A program made the position numbers and the translations under genes. A DNA stretch of 64,000 bases from Leptotrichia sp. HSP-536 (lineage in GTDB: Bacteria > Fusobacteriota > Fusobacteriia > Fusobacteriales > Leptotrichiaceae). The stretch is from positions 682,001-746,000 of the forward strand of contig NZ_CP165647.1 in assembly GCF_041199985.1 (NCBI RefSeq). The letters are read 5' to 3'. Below the pieces are notes generated by a model. The model searched no databases. It was given only the letters and a program-made list of their open reading frames with translations, and had not been told where the DNA came from. Positions 19,096-27,831 of this stretch are shown piece after piece; position 1 is the stretch's first letter, and every line of letters begins with the position of its first letter.

Positions 19096-19421
19096 AAGTA
19101 TTTAATAATCTAAATTTTAAAATATCTAATTTGTTTTCTAAATATTTAAGATAAATTATAATTTTAGTACTTTAATTCTACACAAGCAATAATTTTAATT
19201 AGGCTGTGTCTGAAAACTCAAAATCTATGTTATCTTTAATGTTTTTTTTATTTTATAAATTATACAAATCACGATAAAATCAGTGTTTATTATTTTTGAT
19301 TTTGGAAAAATTTATTAAAAATTCATCATTTTGAGAGTTTTCAGACATGCTCTAAATTAAATTTTTTCATAGGTTTAGCTCTGTAAATTTTATGAAACAG
19401 TTTTTTTATCAAAATTAATAT
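19096..19421. other. Intergenic region upstream of oppF, mostly a MITE-like element
   Basis: No gene here. About half is the inverted-repeat element at 19202-19352. There is no remnant of oppD that I can read in any frame. Confidence 0.65.
19202..19352. mobile_element. MITE-like 151-bp element with terminal inverted repeats
   Basis: The left end (19202-19224) reads GGCTGTGTCTGAAAACTC and the right end (19328-19352) is its inverse GAGTTTTCAGACATGCTC, with few mismatches. The interior is AT-rich and non-coding. A shorter inverted pair with the same TGTCTG core lies at 45763-45814. The size, ends and lack of an ORF fit a miniature element mobilised in trans. I cannot see a clear target-site duplication. 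Confidence 0.6.
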
Positions 19422-20444
19422 TTAATAAATAAACATTGAATCCCCAAAACTATAAAATCTATACTTCTCTTCAATAGCCTTTTTATAAGCCTCAAAAATA
19501 AATTCTTTTCCTCCAAATGCTGAAATTAACATAATTAAAGTTGATTTTGGCAAGTGGAAATTTGTAATTATTGCATCAACAATTTTAAATTTATAATCTC
19601 CATAAATAAAAATATTTGTATTTCCTTCTGATGCTTTTAATTTTCCAGCTTCATCCACTGAAGATTCCAATGTTCTTACTGATGTTGTTCCTACCGCAAT
19701 TACACGATTCCCTTTTTCTTTTGCTTCGTTAATAATTTTAGCCGTTTCTTCTGGTATTCGGTATTTTTCACTGTGCATTTTATGATCTAAAACATTTTCC
19801 ACCTGTACTGGTCGAAAAGTTCCAAGTCCCACATCTAAAAATAATTCTGCAATAGTTATTCCCTTTTCACGAATTTTTTCCAATAATTCATTTGTAAAAT
19901 GAAGCCCTGCAGTTGGAGCTGCTACAGATTCTCCTTCTTTTGCATAAACAGTTTGATATCTGTCCTTGTTCTCCAGTTTTTCCATAATATACGGTGGAAG
20001 CGGCATTTCTCCCAGTTTATCTAAAATTTCCTCAAATCTTCCTTCAAAATTAAATTTTATAATTCTATTTCCATCTTGTTTAATTTCCAAAAGTTCTGCT
20101 TCCAAAATTCCATCTGAAAATATAAGCTTCTGTCCAATTTTTAATTTTTTGGCAGGTTTAAGTAAAACTTCCCAAGTGTATAAATCATATCTTTTTAATA
20201 AAAAACACTCTAATATGACTCCGTTTTCCTTATGTCCAAATAATCTTGCTGGAATAACTTTTGTACGGTTAATTACCAAAACGTCATCTTTTTTTAAATA
20301 ATCTATAATATTGTAAAATTTTTTGTGTTCCAAAGTTTTTTCTGTTTTATTTAATACTAATAATTTTGAATGATCCCTTGGTTCAACAGCATGCTGCGCT
20401 ATCAGTTCTTCGGGAAGTTCAAAATCAAAATCTGAAATATTCAT
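19422..20444 (-). CDS. queA: S-adenosylmethionine:tRNA ribosyltransferase-isomerase
   Basis: 340 residues, normal for QueA. It begins ISDFDFELPEELIAQHAVEPRDHSKLL and contains GRFEEILDKLGEMPLPPYI, VAAPTAGLHFT, ELFLDVGLGTFRPV and the C-terminal FHLPKSTLIMLISAF. It transfers and isomerises the ribosyl part of SAM to make epoxyqueuosine in tRNA wobble position 34. It is preceded by a terminator of the upstream gene, so it probably has its own promoter in the 90-bp gap. Confidence 0.97.
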   Translation of the reverse strand: MNISDFDFELPEELIAQHAVEPRDHSKLLVLNKTEKTLEHKKFYNIIDYLKKDDVLVINRTKVIPARLFGHKENGVILECFLLKRYDLYTWEVLLKPAKKLKIGQKLIFSDGILEAELLEIKQDGNRIIKFNFEGRFEEILDKLGEMPLPPYIMEKLENKDRYQTVYAKEGESVAAPTAGLHFTNELLEKIREKGITIAELFLDVGLGTFRPVQVENVLDHKMHSEKYRIPEETAKIINEAKEKGNRVIAVGTTSVRTLESSVDEAGKLKASEGNTNIFIYGDYKFKIVDAIITNFHLPKSTLIMLISAFGGKEFIFEAYKKAIEEKYRFYSFGDSMFIY

Positions 20445-20494
20445 TTGAATTATTTTTTCTCACTTTCCTATTATTTTTTATTTTTTAAAAGAAA

Positions 20495-20518
20495 CAGGGA
20501 ATCTTTAACAATTCCCTG
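20495..20518 (-). terminator. Terminator after the secreted-protein gene 20536-21612
   Basis: CAGGGAAT (20495-20502) and ATTCCCTG (20511-20518) form a perfect 8-bp stem, followed on the minus strand by TTTCTTTT. Confidence 0.8.
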
Positions 20519-20535
20519 CCATATTTGCTATTTAA

Positions 20536-21612
20536 TTAATATGCTTTTCCAATTTCAAATGTTTTGTATGTATCTACTCTGTTATACCAGCCTTGCAGCC
20601 ATCTTTTTTCATTTCTTGGAGCATTTTTTACACGTCTTTCCAATACATACTTAGCTGAGTTGCTAAATTCTACTAATGCACTTTGTCCAGTTGCTGTTCC
20701 TTTCATATTTTCTAATACTTGTCTTAATCCCCAGGCTATATTGTTATATGAAGAAACTCCTTTTAATCCTTCTCCTTTAAAATTGACATAATCGATTAAA
20801 GCATAAAGTCCATTAGGAGTATTTACCATTCTTTCAAATTGATTTTTTAAGTTTTCTTTATTTGAAGAAGCCTCTATCATTTTACCAAGAGAACCTTTTA
20901 ACCTGTCATAAATAAACATTACCTGAATATCTCTTGTGCTATCAAAAAACGCGATTAAATCTTGAATATCCTTATCTCCTTTTGCTTTTTTGGCCATTAG
21001 CTCTGATTTGCTATTCCAAGGTGAATATCTAGATTCTGCTAGCAATTTTGGCAATTCAATTCCTTTTTGCTTATAGTAAGCTATCATATCAGGCAAACTG
21101 TCACCAAAACCACTTCTTCCACCACTAGACTTAAACCAAGTAAAATGTCCTATTCCAAGCGAAGGAAAGTTTTCTCCATCATTCCAGTCAACTAAATTAT
21201 TTCTTACTCCGCCTGTTTCATTTTGGAAAATTTTCTCTGCGACGGATAATAACTGTTCTTTTGATAATTTCATATCAGGCGTTCCTTGCTGTGTTTTTCT
21301 GTTCGCTGTATATTCATTTATATTTGGTCGTTCATAACTTCCGCTATCACGCATATTTTTTAAGCTTGTGTTTACATTTAAGTCAATACTCTTATTATTA
21401 TACTGATTTTTGATTAACTGTTCCAATTTAGATTTATCAGTTTTTGCGGATGCTGTCATTGTTGGTTCAGATTTTTGTTCAGCCACAGTTGAAACATTTT
21501 CTTTTGTTAACGCTATCTCTTTAATTTCGCTTCCAAACGATACTACTGAATACGCTAGCCCTAATAATAATATTCCTGTCTTTTTAAAAAATCTCCTATC
21601 ACTAATCATCAA
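20536..21612 (-). CDS. Conserved secreted protein of unknown function
   Basis: 358 residues with an N-terminal signal peptide (FFKKTGILLLGLAYSVVSFGSE). A Lys/Ser/Thr-rich linker to about residue 105 leads to a domain of about 250 residues. Its conserved-looking motifs are IFQNETGGVRNNLVDWNDGE, FPSLGIGHFTWF, YALIDYVNFKGEG and a C-terminal RRVKNAPRNEKRWLQGWYNR. I know similar exported proteins in proteobacteria without assigned function. The NETGG and GIGHF segments recall lysozyme-like folds, but that is a guess. Its neighbours are prmC upstream and queA downstream. Confidence 0.75.
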   Translation of the reverse strand: MMISDRRFFKKTGILLLGLAYSVVSFGSEIKEIALTKENVSTVAEQKSEPTMTASAKTDKSKLEQLIKNQYNNKSIDLNVNTSLKNMRDSGSYERPNINEYTANRKTQQGTPDMKLSKEQLLSVAEKIFQNETGGVRNNLVDWNDGENFPSLGIGHFTWFKSSGGRSGFGDSLPDMIAYYKQKGIELPKLLAESRYSPWNSKSELMAKKAKGDKDIQDLIAFFDSTRDIQVMFIYDRLKGSLGKMIEASSNKENLKNQFERMVNTPNGLYALIDYVNFKGEGLKGVSSYNNIAWGLRQVLENMKGTATGQSALVEFSNSAKYVLERRVKNAPRNEKRWLQGWYNRVDTYKTFEIGKAY

Positions 21613-21659
21613 TTCATCTCCATTCTTTTTGATTAAATAACTTTTAAAAATATAAGTAT

Positions 21660-22817
21660 TTAATCGTTTTTTTCATCTTCAATTTTATTTATAATTTTTT
21701 GTCCTACAACAACTCTATCCAATCCAGCTAAATCTTTTATAACTTCCACATTTTTAAAACCTGAACTTGTCATAATTTCTGCAACATTATTACCTTGCTT
21801 ATAGCCAATTTCAAATAGCAAGTATCCAGAATTAGCTAAATAATCAAGTGCATTCTGACAAATTTCATAGTAAAAATATAATCCGTCATTTTCTGCAAAA
21901 AGTGCATCACTTGGCTCGTGCAATAAAGTGTCATCTGACATAATACCAACCTCATTAAAAGAAATATAAGGTGGATTCGATATTATCATATCAAACTCTC
22001 TAAACTCCACATTGTCAAATAAATTGGATTTTAAGAATTTTATATTTTTAACATTCAAAATCTCTTTATTTTTCTCTGAAGTTTCAAGAGCTTTTTCTGA
22101 AATATCTATTCCCAGTACATAAGAATCTTTTATTTCCAATGCAACTGATATTCCTATTATACCACTTCCAGCACCAATATCAAGTATTTTTTTTCGATTT
22201 TTTGAATTTTTTTCTGAAATGTTTTTTTTCAGAGTATCATCTTTCAAAATCTCAATTGCCTTTTCAACTAGAATTTCTGTATCTTGGCGTGGAATTAAAA
22301 CTCCTTTATCAACATAAAATTTTTTGCCAAAAAATTCCTGCTCATTTAATAAATATTGAACTGGAAATTTTTCTTGACCAATTTTTTTTATAAAATATCT
22401 GATTTTTTCAATCTTCTCATCTTCAATTTCATTTCTATATTTTGTAAAAAGCATCATTCTATCAATTTCTAGAACGTGTGAAAATACAATTTCCGCAATT
22501 AACTTGTTTTCACTAATATTATTTTTTTCCAAATAGGAAATACTTTTATCAAGTAAAAATTTTAATTGCTTTTTAGATTTTTCCATATTTTCAAAAATAT
22601 CTTTTTCAGATATTTTATTTACTGTTTCATTTAATTTTTTTCTGATTTTTGTCAATTCATCTTCTGACATTAAATGCTCAAATTCAGCATAAAGCATAAT
22701 TCTTTCCATTCCCATCACTTCTGAAATTATACTTTCTGCCACTAATCTCGCATTTTTTATATTTTTTTTCTCTAAATAACTAACCGACTTGTTTAAAATA
22801 TCCAGTAAATTATTCAT
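21660..22817 (-). CDS. prmC: Peptide chain release factor N5-glutamine methyltransferase with a doubled N-terminal domain
   Basis: About 385 residues, some 100 more than usual PrmC. The C-terminal part is standard: VQYLLNEQEFFGKKFYVDKGVLIPRQDTE, SAM motif DIGAGSGIIGISVAL and catalytic NPPYIS. The extra length comes from a repeated N-terminal helical domain. Residues 5-65 (LNKSVSYLEKKNIKNARLVAESIISEV...MERIMLYAEF) align by eye with residues 88-150 (LDKSISYLEKNNISENKLIAEIVFSHV...IDRMMLFTKY). It methylates the GGQ glutamine of release factors. It overlaps prfA, its substrate gene, by 8 bp (start ATG at 22817, with GGA upstream inside prfA). Confidence 0.95.
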   Translation of the reverse strand: MNNLLDILNKSVSYLEKKNIKNARLVAESIISEVMGMERIMLYAEFEHLMSEDELTKIRKKLNETVNKISEKDIFENMEKSKKQLKFLLDKSISYLEKNNISENKLIAEIVFSHVLEIDRMMLFTKYRNEIEDEKIEKIRYFIKKIGQEKFPVQYLLNEQEFFGKKFYVDKGVLIPRQDTEILVEKAIEILKDDTLKKNISEKNSKNRKKILDIGAGSGIIGISVALEIKDSYVLGIDISEKALETSEKNKEILNVKNIKFLKSNLFDNVEFREFDMIISNPPYISFNEVGIMSDDTLLHEPSDALFAENDGLYFYYEICQNALDYLANSGYLLFEIGYKQGNNVAEIMTSSGFKNVEVIKDLAGLDRVVVGQKIINKIEDEKND

Positions 22818-23892
22818 TACTATTTCCAACTTCTTTTAACAATTCTGCCTGTTCATAAGCAATCAAGGCATCAATCATTTCGTCTAAATCCCCGTCTAGA
22901 ACACCTTCAAGTCTATGAAGCGTCAATTTAATTCTATGGTCTGTAACTCTTCCTTGTGGGAAATTATAAGTTCTGATTTTTTCAGATCTGTCTCCACTTC
23001 CAACTTGCGAACGTCTTTCGCTTTCAACTGCACTTCTTTGTTTTTCGTATTCCATCTCATACAATTTAGAAACCAATACTTTCATTGCAGCTTCTCTATT
23101 TTTTATTTGTGAACGTCCATCCTGTGAAGTTACTACAAGTCCAGTTGGCAAATGAGTAATTCTTACGGCAGAATCAGTTGTATTTACGTGCTGTCCACCA
23201 GCTCCACTTGATCTGTATGTGTCAATTTTCAAGTCACTTGGATTAATTTCAACTTCGCTTACATCATCTATTTCAGGAAGTACCGCAACTGTAATTGTAG
23301 ATGTGTGAACTCTTCCAGAAGATTCTGTTGCTGGAACTCTTTGAACACGATGAACTCCACTTTCAAATTTTAATCTTGAATAAGCTCCATGTCCTTTAAT
23401 CAGGAATGTTACTTCCTTCAGTCCACCGACACCAATTTCACTTTTGTCGATGATTTCAGTTTTCCAACGATTTCTTTCTGCATATCTTGTAAACATTCTG
23501 AAAATATCAGCTGCAAATAATGCCGCTTCATCTCCACCTGCTCCAGCACGGATTTCCATAATAACGTTTTTATCATCGTTAGGATCTTTTGGAAGTAAAA
23601 GAATTTTTAATTCTTCTTCAAGATTTGGAATTTCTTCTTCAATTGAATGAATTTCTTCAAGCATCATTTCTTTCATTTCCGCATCTTTTTCAGTTTTCAA
23701 ATCTTCTTTTAGGCTTTCCATTTCCTCTTTACGATTTTTGTAATATGTATATTTTTGAACAACTTCATCAATACTGTTTAAAGCCTTATTGTACTCCATA
23801 ATTTTTTTTGGATCTGAAACAACTTCAGGATCCATAAGTAATTCTGTAAGTTCCTTATGCTTTAAGACAACATCGTCTAATTTTTGAAACAT
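22810..23892 (-). CDS. prfA: Peptide chain release factor 1
   Basis: 360 residues, normal for RF1. The tRNA-mimic GGQ motif is in YRSSGAGGQHVNTTDSAVRITH. The RF1-type stop-codon recognition region includes HRVQRVPATESSGRVHTSTITVAV. It releases peptides at UAA and UAG. GGAGTTGAAATTAG precedes the ATG. prmC overlaps its end, so the factor and its modifying enzyme are co-expressed. Confidence 0.98.
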   Translation of the reverse strand: MFQKLDDVVLKHKELTELLMDPEVVSDPKKIMEYNKALNSIDEVVQKYTYYKNRKEEMESLKEDLKTEKDAEMKEMMLEEIHSIEEEIPNLEEELKILLLPKDPNDDKNVIMEIRAGAGGDEAALFAADIFRMFTRYAERNRWKTEIIDKSEIGVGGLKEVTFLIKGHGAYSRLKFESGVHRVQRVPATESSGRVHTSTITVAVLPEIDDVSEVEINPSDLKIDTYRSSGAGGQHVNTTDSAVRITHLPTGLVVTSQDGRSQIKNREAAMKVLVSKLYEMEYEKQRSAVESERRSQVGSGDRSEKIRTYNFPQGRVTDHRIKLTLHRLEGVLDGDLDEMIDALIAYEQAELLKEVGNSNE

Positions 23893-24330
23893 CTAATTTC
23901 AACTCCTAATTTTTTATATTTTATAGCGTTTTTAATCTTGCTATTTTTATTAATTTTTATAAATTTATTTTGATAATGTATCTTTTATATCGCTAGATAT
24001 TGTAGCATATTTTTTGAATTTTTTCAATTTTAAAATATTAAAAAATTAAGAAAGAAATAAAAATTATAACAAATGAAAAATTACACATCTTGTAATTCTT
24101 CAGAACCAAGTCTGAATAAAGAAACTGCTGAGGCATTACAAAATGTCTGCTAAAAAATATTAAAAACAGTCAAAAAAGATTTATTACAATACTTAAATGA
24201 CTGTCCCTAAATTTTTATTTTGTCCATACATTTTTCGCTATTCATCCTAGCATTGAAATAATGAACTTTCTAAGTAGTTTATTCTAAATCAAGCATTTTA
24301 CATAATTTTATTATACAGGTCTAATTTTAC
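23893..24330. other. 438-bp intergenic region between the amidase gene and prfA
   Basis: AT-rich. A 26-codon plus-strand frame from 24073 (MKNYTSCNSSEPSLNKE) is open but has no ribosome binding site. An inverted pair ACAGTCA/TGACTGT brackets about 24166-24203. I cannot assign a function to either. Confidence 0.55.
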
Positions 24331-25017
24331 TTATCTTTCTTTAAAGTATTTTTCAATTCCATTTATAATTCCATCAACCATTACATCTTGAAATTCTGGA
24401 GAAGCCATTTTTCTATCTTCTTCTGAGTTTGTCATAAATCCCATTTCTAGTAATGTATTTGTAACTGTTGACCAGTTTGTTCCAGTAAGGTCATCTCTAT
24501 ATGCAACTCCTCTGCTTTTAAACCCTGTCGCTTTTGTGTATTCTGATAAAATTGCTCTTGAGAATTGGTCGCTTGATTTTTGTACGCTTTTTGTATGTGG
24601 ATTTTTAGCTGATGATGTAAGTACAGTCGCTCCTCTTGCAGAACCTCCACCTGCATCTGCATGAAGTCTTAAATATACAGAACAACCTGCTTCATTAGTC
24701 ATCAAGGCTCTTTCCTTGTTACTGATATTTACATCATTTGTCTCTCTTATCATGAATACTTCATAACCTTTAGCTTTCAAAGCGTCTCTTAGTTTTAATC
24801 CAATCTCTAAGGCTAGCTGATACTCAGGCTTTTTAGTAGCAACTCCTCTTGTTCCATATGCTACTTTTGGTTTTCTTTTACTTGAGCCAGGCGCTATTTC
24901 TTCTGTTTGCATATTTCCTTTTGCTTGATGTCCTGGATCAATACATATTTTTTCAGACCCGCTTACTAATCCTGAAACAGTACTGAATAAAATAGCTAAT
25001 TTAAATAATAATTTCAT
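24331..25017 (-). CDS. N-acetylmuramoyl-L-alanine amidase (Amidase_3)
   Basis: 228 residues. A signal peptide of about 20 residues (LLFKLAILFSTVSGLVSG) is followed by one Amidase_3 domain. Zinc ligands are His in CIDPGHQAKG, Glu in PEYQLALEIGLKL and His in VYLRLHADAGG; the catalytic Glu is in LLEMGFMTNSEED. It cuts the bond between muramic acid and the stem peptide in the periplasm. It has no SPOR or AMIN domain, so targeting is not evident. It lies 31 bp after proA on the same strand and may be read from the proBA promoter. Confidence 0.92.
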   Translation of the reverse strand: MKLLFKLAILFSTVSGLVSGSEKICIDPGHQAKGNMQTEEIAPGSSKRKPKVAYGTRGVATKKPEYQLALEIGLKLRDALKAKGYEVFMIRETNDVNISNKERALMTNEAGCSVYLRLHADAGGGSARGATVLTSSAKNPHTKSVQKSSDQFSRAILSEYTKATGFKSRGVAYRDDLTGTNWSTVTNTLLEMGFMTNSEEDRKMASPEFQDVMVDGIINGIEKYFKER

Positions 25018-25048
25018 AATTTTTCCTCTTTTCTATATATATTTTTTC

Positions 25049-26305
25049 TTACTCCCTTATTTGCCCTTCTCCTCTTATTACATACTTCGTTGTAGTCAGC
25101 TCTCTAATTCCCATAGGCCCTCTTGCGTGAAGTTTTTGTGTGGAAATTCCGATTTCTCCTCCAAATCCGAACTCTCCTCCGTCAGAAAATCTTGTTGAGG
25201 CATTTAAATAAACATTTGCTGAATCCACTTCATTTAAGAATTTTTCGGCATTCTCTATAGATCTTGTCAAAATTGAGTCGGAATGGTGTGTTCCGTGTAA
25301 ATTTATATATTCAATTGCTTCATCTACATTTTTCACTAACTTCAATGACATAATTAAATCCAGATATTCTGTCCCAAAATCTTCTTCTGTTGCTAATTTT
25401 ACATCTGTTCTGTTTCCGACGATTTCCAATGCTTCCTTGCTATATCTTAATTCTACGTTATCTTTTAAAAGCATTTCTGTTAATTCAGGCAAGATTGCTT
25501 TTGCGATATTTTCGTGAATAAGTGCAGTTTCAATGGCGTTACATACGCTTGGACGCTGAACTTTGGCATTTTGGATAATTGGCAATGCCTGTTTTATGTC
25601 TGCTGTTTCGTCTACAAAAATGTGGCAAATTCCTGCACCAGTTTCTATCATTGGAATTGTGGCATTTTCGATAATAAATCTTTTTAGCCCTTTTCCACCT
25701 CTTGGGATAATCACATCTATAAATTTATCTGCTCTTATCAAATCCTTTACTAATTCCCTTTCTGGCTTTTCCACAAGCTGAACTGCATTTTCTGGTAATC
25801 CATGAGCATTTGCAACTCTGTTTAGCAATTTACTTAAATAAATATTTGAATTTAAGGCATCTTCAGAACCACGTAAAATTATTGCATTTGAAGATTTTAT
25901 TGCAAGTCCCGCTGCATCAACTGTAACGTTTGGACGTGATTCATAAATCATTCCGATTACTCCAAGCGGCACTCTTTTTTTAGCAATGCTCATTCCATTT
26001 TTGTGATTCCATCCTGTCACAATTTCTCCGATTGGATCTGGAAACATAGCCATTTCACGTAAACTTTGAGCCATTCCTTCAATTCTGCCGTCTGTCAATG
26101 TCATTCTGTCTAACAATGCAAAAGAAATTCCATTTTTTTCTCCATTTTCTAAATCTATTTTATTTGCAGCCTTTATTTCTTCTTTTTTTGCAATTAATTC
26201 ATCTGCAATTGCAAATAGCACATCATTTTTCGTCTTTGTCCCAATTTTTATAAGTTCTCTTGACGCAATTTTTGCTTTTTTTCCTAATTCGTTTATATAA
26301 CTCAT
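25049..26305 (-). CDS. proA: Gamma-glutamyl phosphate reductase
   Basis: 418 residues, normal for ProA. It shows the aldehyde-dehydrogenase-like fold with GVIGMIYESRPNVTVDAAGLAIKSSNAIILRGS, the active-site Cys in QRPSVCNAIETALIH, and FGFGGEIGISTQKLHARGPMG near the end. It reduces glutamyl-5-phosphate with NADPH in proline synthesis. It follows proB with an 84-bp gap. Confidence 0.97.
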   Translation of the reverse strand: MSYINELGKKAKIASRELIKIGTKTKNDVLFAIADELIAKKEEIKAANKIDLENGEKNGISFALLDRMTLTDGRIEGMAQSLREMAMFPDPIGEIVTGWNHKNGMSIAKKRVPLGVIGMIYESRPNVTVDAAGLAIKSSNAIILRGSEDALNSNIYLSKLLNRVANAHGLPENAVQLVEKPERELVKDLIRADKFIDVIIPRGGKGLKRFIIENATIPMIETGAGICHIFVDETADIKQALPIIQNAKVQRPSVCNAIETALIHENIAKAILPELTEMLLKDNVELRYSKEALEIVGNRTDVKLATEEDFGTEYLDLIMSLKLVKNVDEAIEYINLHGTHHSDSILTRSIENAEKFLNEVDSANVYLNASTRFSDGGEFGFGGEIGISTQKLHARGPMGIRELTTTKYVIRGEGQIRE

Positions 26306-26389
26306 TTTTTTACCTCTTTTCTCTTATTATTTTTAATTTTTTTACCTTTTCAATATTTCAATAGCAACTTTAAATTTGGTTAATCTTTT

Positions 26390-27532
26390 TTATTTTTTCA
26401 TTGCCACATTATCAATATGAATTATAGCGTCATCATATTTGTAACCCAATATTTCTTCTATATTTTCACTTTGCTCGCCTTTTATCAGATTTATTTCCTC
26501 CGATGAGTAATTTGAAATACCAGTTGCAATAACTTTTCCTTCAAAATCTTCTATTTCCACAATTGCACCTTTATCAAATGTTCCTTCTACAGATTTTATC
26601 CCAACTGACAATAAGCTTTTTCCATTTTTTAAGGCTGTTTTTGCACCATTATCTATTGTCAATGCACCTTCCTTGCTTGGTCCATATGCTAGCCAGTATT
26701 TTCTTAGGCTGATTTTTTTATTTTTTTTCACAAAGAGAGTTCCTATGTTTTCTTTTTCCACTATTCTTGTGATGTTTTTAGGCTCATCTCCGCTGGCAAT
26801 TACAAGGCTTGTTCCGATTTTCGTTACCATTTCTGCGGCAATGATTTTTGTAATCATTCCACCTGTTCCAAATTTTGAACCTTCTGCTCCTGCCATTTTT
26901 TTTATATCCTCATTAATATCTCCGACTATATGAATCAAGTTAGCATCTTCATATTTTCTAGGATTTTTGTTATAAAGCCCGTCAATATCCGACAGTATAA
27001 TTAGTAAATCGGCATCAATTAAGCCTGAAACGAGTGCCGACATAGTGTCGTTATCTCCAACTTTTATTTTTAATGCGTTTGAAACAATAGCGTCATTTTC
27101 ATTTATAATCGGAATAATTTTTCTTTTTAGAAAGGCATTACATACATTTCTCATGTTCAAATATCTTTTTCTATTTGAAAATTCTTCTTTTGTCAATAAA
27201 AGCTGTCCCACGATTTTGTTATGTTCCTTAAAAAGCGTCTGATAAATTTGCATAAGCGAAACTTGCCCTACTGCCGACAGCATCTGTTTTTCTGCCAAAG
27301 TTTTAGGCTTTTCGTTTATATTTAAAAGTCCCATTCCAGCGCCTACAGCTCCGGAGCTAACGAGAATTACATCATATCCTTTATCTTGCAGATTGCTAAG
27401 TTCCAGTACAATTTTTCTTATTTTTTCAATATCCAAATGTCCATTTTCATTTGTAAGTGTTGATGTTCCTACTTTTACTACTATTCTTTGAATATTTTCT
27501 AAAATTTCTTCTCTTGTATTCCTGTTTTTCAT
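26390..27532 (-). CDS. proB: Glutamate 5-kinase with PUA domain
   Basis: 380 residues. Residues 1-260 form an amino-acid kinase domain (RIVVKVGTSTLT, VSSGAVGAGMGLLN, INENDAIV, FGTGGMITKIIAAEMV). Residues 285-370 form a C-terminal PUA domain (GALTIDNGAKTALKNGKSLLSVGI). It phosphorylates glutamate, the first step of proline synthesis, and is usually inhibited by proline. proA follows. A start further downstream is unlikely because homology begins near residue 12. Confidence 0.97.
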   Translation of the reverse strand: MKNRNTREEILENIQRIVVKVGTSTLTNENGHLDIEKIRKIVLELSNLQDKGYDVILVSSGAVGAGMGLLNINEKPKTLAEKQMLSAVGQVSLMQIYQTLFKEHNKIVGQLLLTKEEFSNRKRYLNMRNVCNAFLKRKIIPIINENDAIVSNALKIKVGDNDTMSALVSGLIDADLLIILSDIDGLYNKNPRKYEDANLIHIVGDINEDIKKMAGAEGSKFGTGGMITKIIAAEMVTKIGTSLVIASGDEPKNITRIVEKENIGTLFVKKNKKISLRKYWLAYGPSKEGALTIDNGAKTALKNGKSLLSVGIKSVEGTFDKGAIVEIEDFEGKVIATGISNYSSEEINLIKGEQSENIEEILGYKYDDAIIHIDNVAMKK

Positions 27533-27584
27533 ATTTCATTCTCCCAGTAGCATATTTATATATTTCATAATTTTATTACAAAAT

Positions 27585-27607
27585 AGGGGTATGTTATTAA
27601 TACCCCT
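27585..27607 (-). terminator. Terminator after the small lipoprotein gene
   Basis: AGGGGTA (27585-27591) and TACCCCT (27601-27607) form a perfect 7-bp stem with a 9-base loop; ATTTTGT follows on the minus strand. Confidence 0.7.
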
Positions 27608-27647
27608 AAAAAATAACATAAAGTGTCAGTAAATCAAACAAAAAAAT

Positions 27648-27788
27648 CTATTTTTTCTTATCACAAAGCGTTGTTTTGGAACAAGTATATCCACCAGCAA
27701 CGGCTCCCGCTCCAAAAGCTAATGCTGTACAAGAACTTAGGCTTATTGCAAGAAATATCATTGCTCCTACAATTTTAATTTTTCTCAT
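27648..27788 (-). CDS. 46-residue lipoprotein
   Basis: I translated this from the gap between proB and the amylase gene. The ATG at 27788 follows GGAGGAAAGAAC. The product starts MRKIKIVGAMIFLAISLSSC, an ideal signal with LSSC lipobox at Cys20. The mature peptide is only 27 residues: Gly/Ala-rich, then YTCSKTTLCDKKK with two more cysteines. Small lipoproteins of this shape resemble entericidins in size, but I do not claim homology. A terminator follows. It may be co-transcribed with the amylase gene (43-bp gap). Confidence 0.8.
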   Translation of the reverse strand: MRKIKIVGAMIFLAISLSSCTALAFGAGAVAGGYTCSKTTLCDKKK

Positions 27789-27831
27789 TGTTCTTTCCTC
27801 CAATCTAATTTTTCTTATTTTTACTTAAATT

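Noticed and set aside
20445..20535. preQ1 riboswitch before queA
   Set aside because: The only structure in the gap is a simple 8-bp stem with T tract, best explained as the terminator of the gene upstream.
24073..24153. 26-codon plus-strand frame MKNYTSCNSS... between the amidase gene and prfA
   Set aside because: No ribosome binding site, no recognisable signal and in a gap of otherwise random AT-rich sequence.
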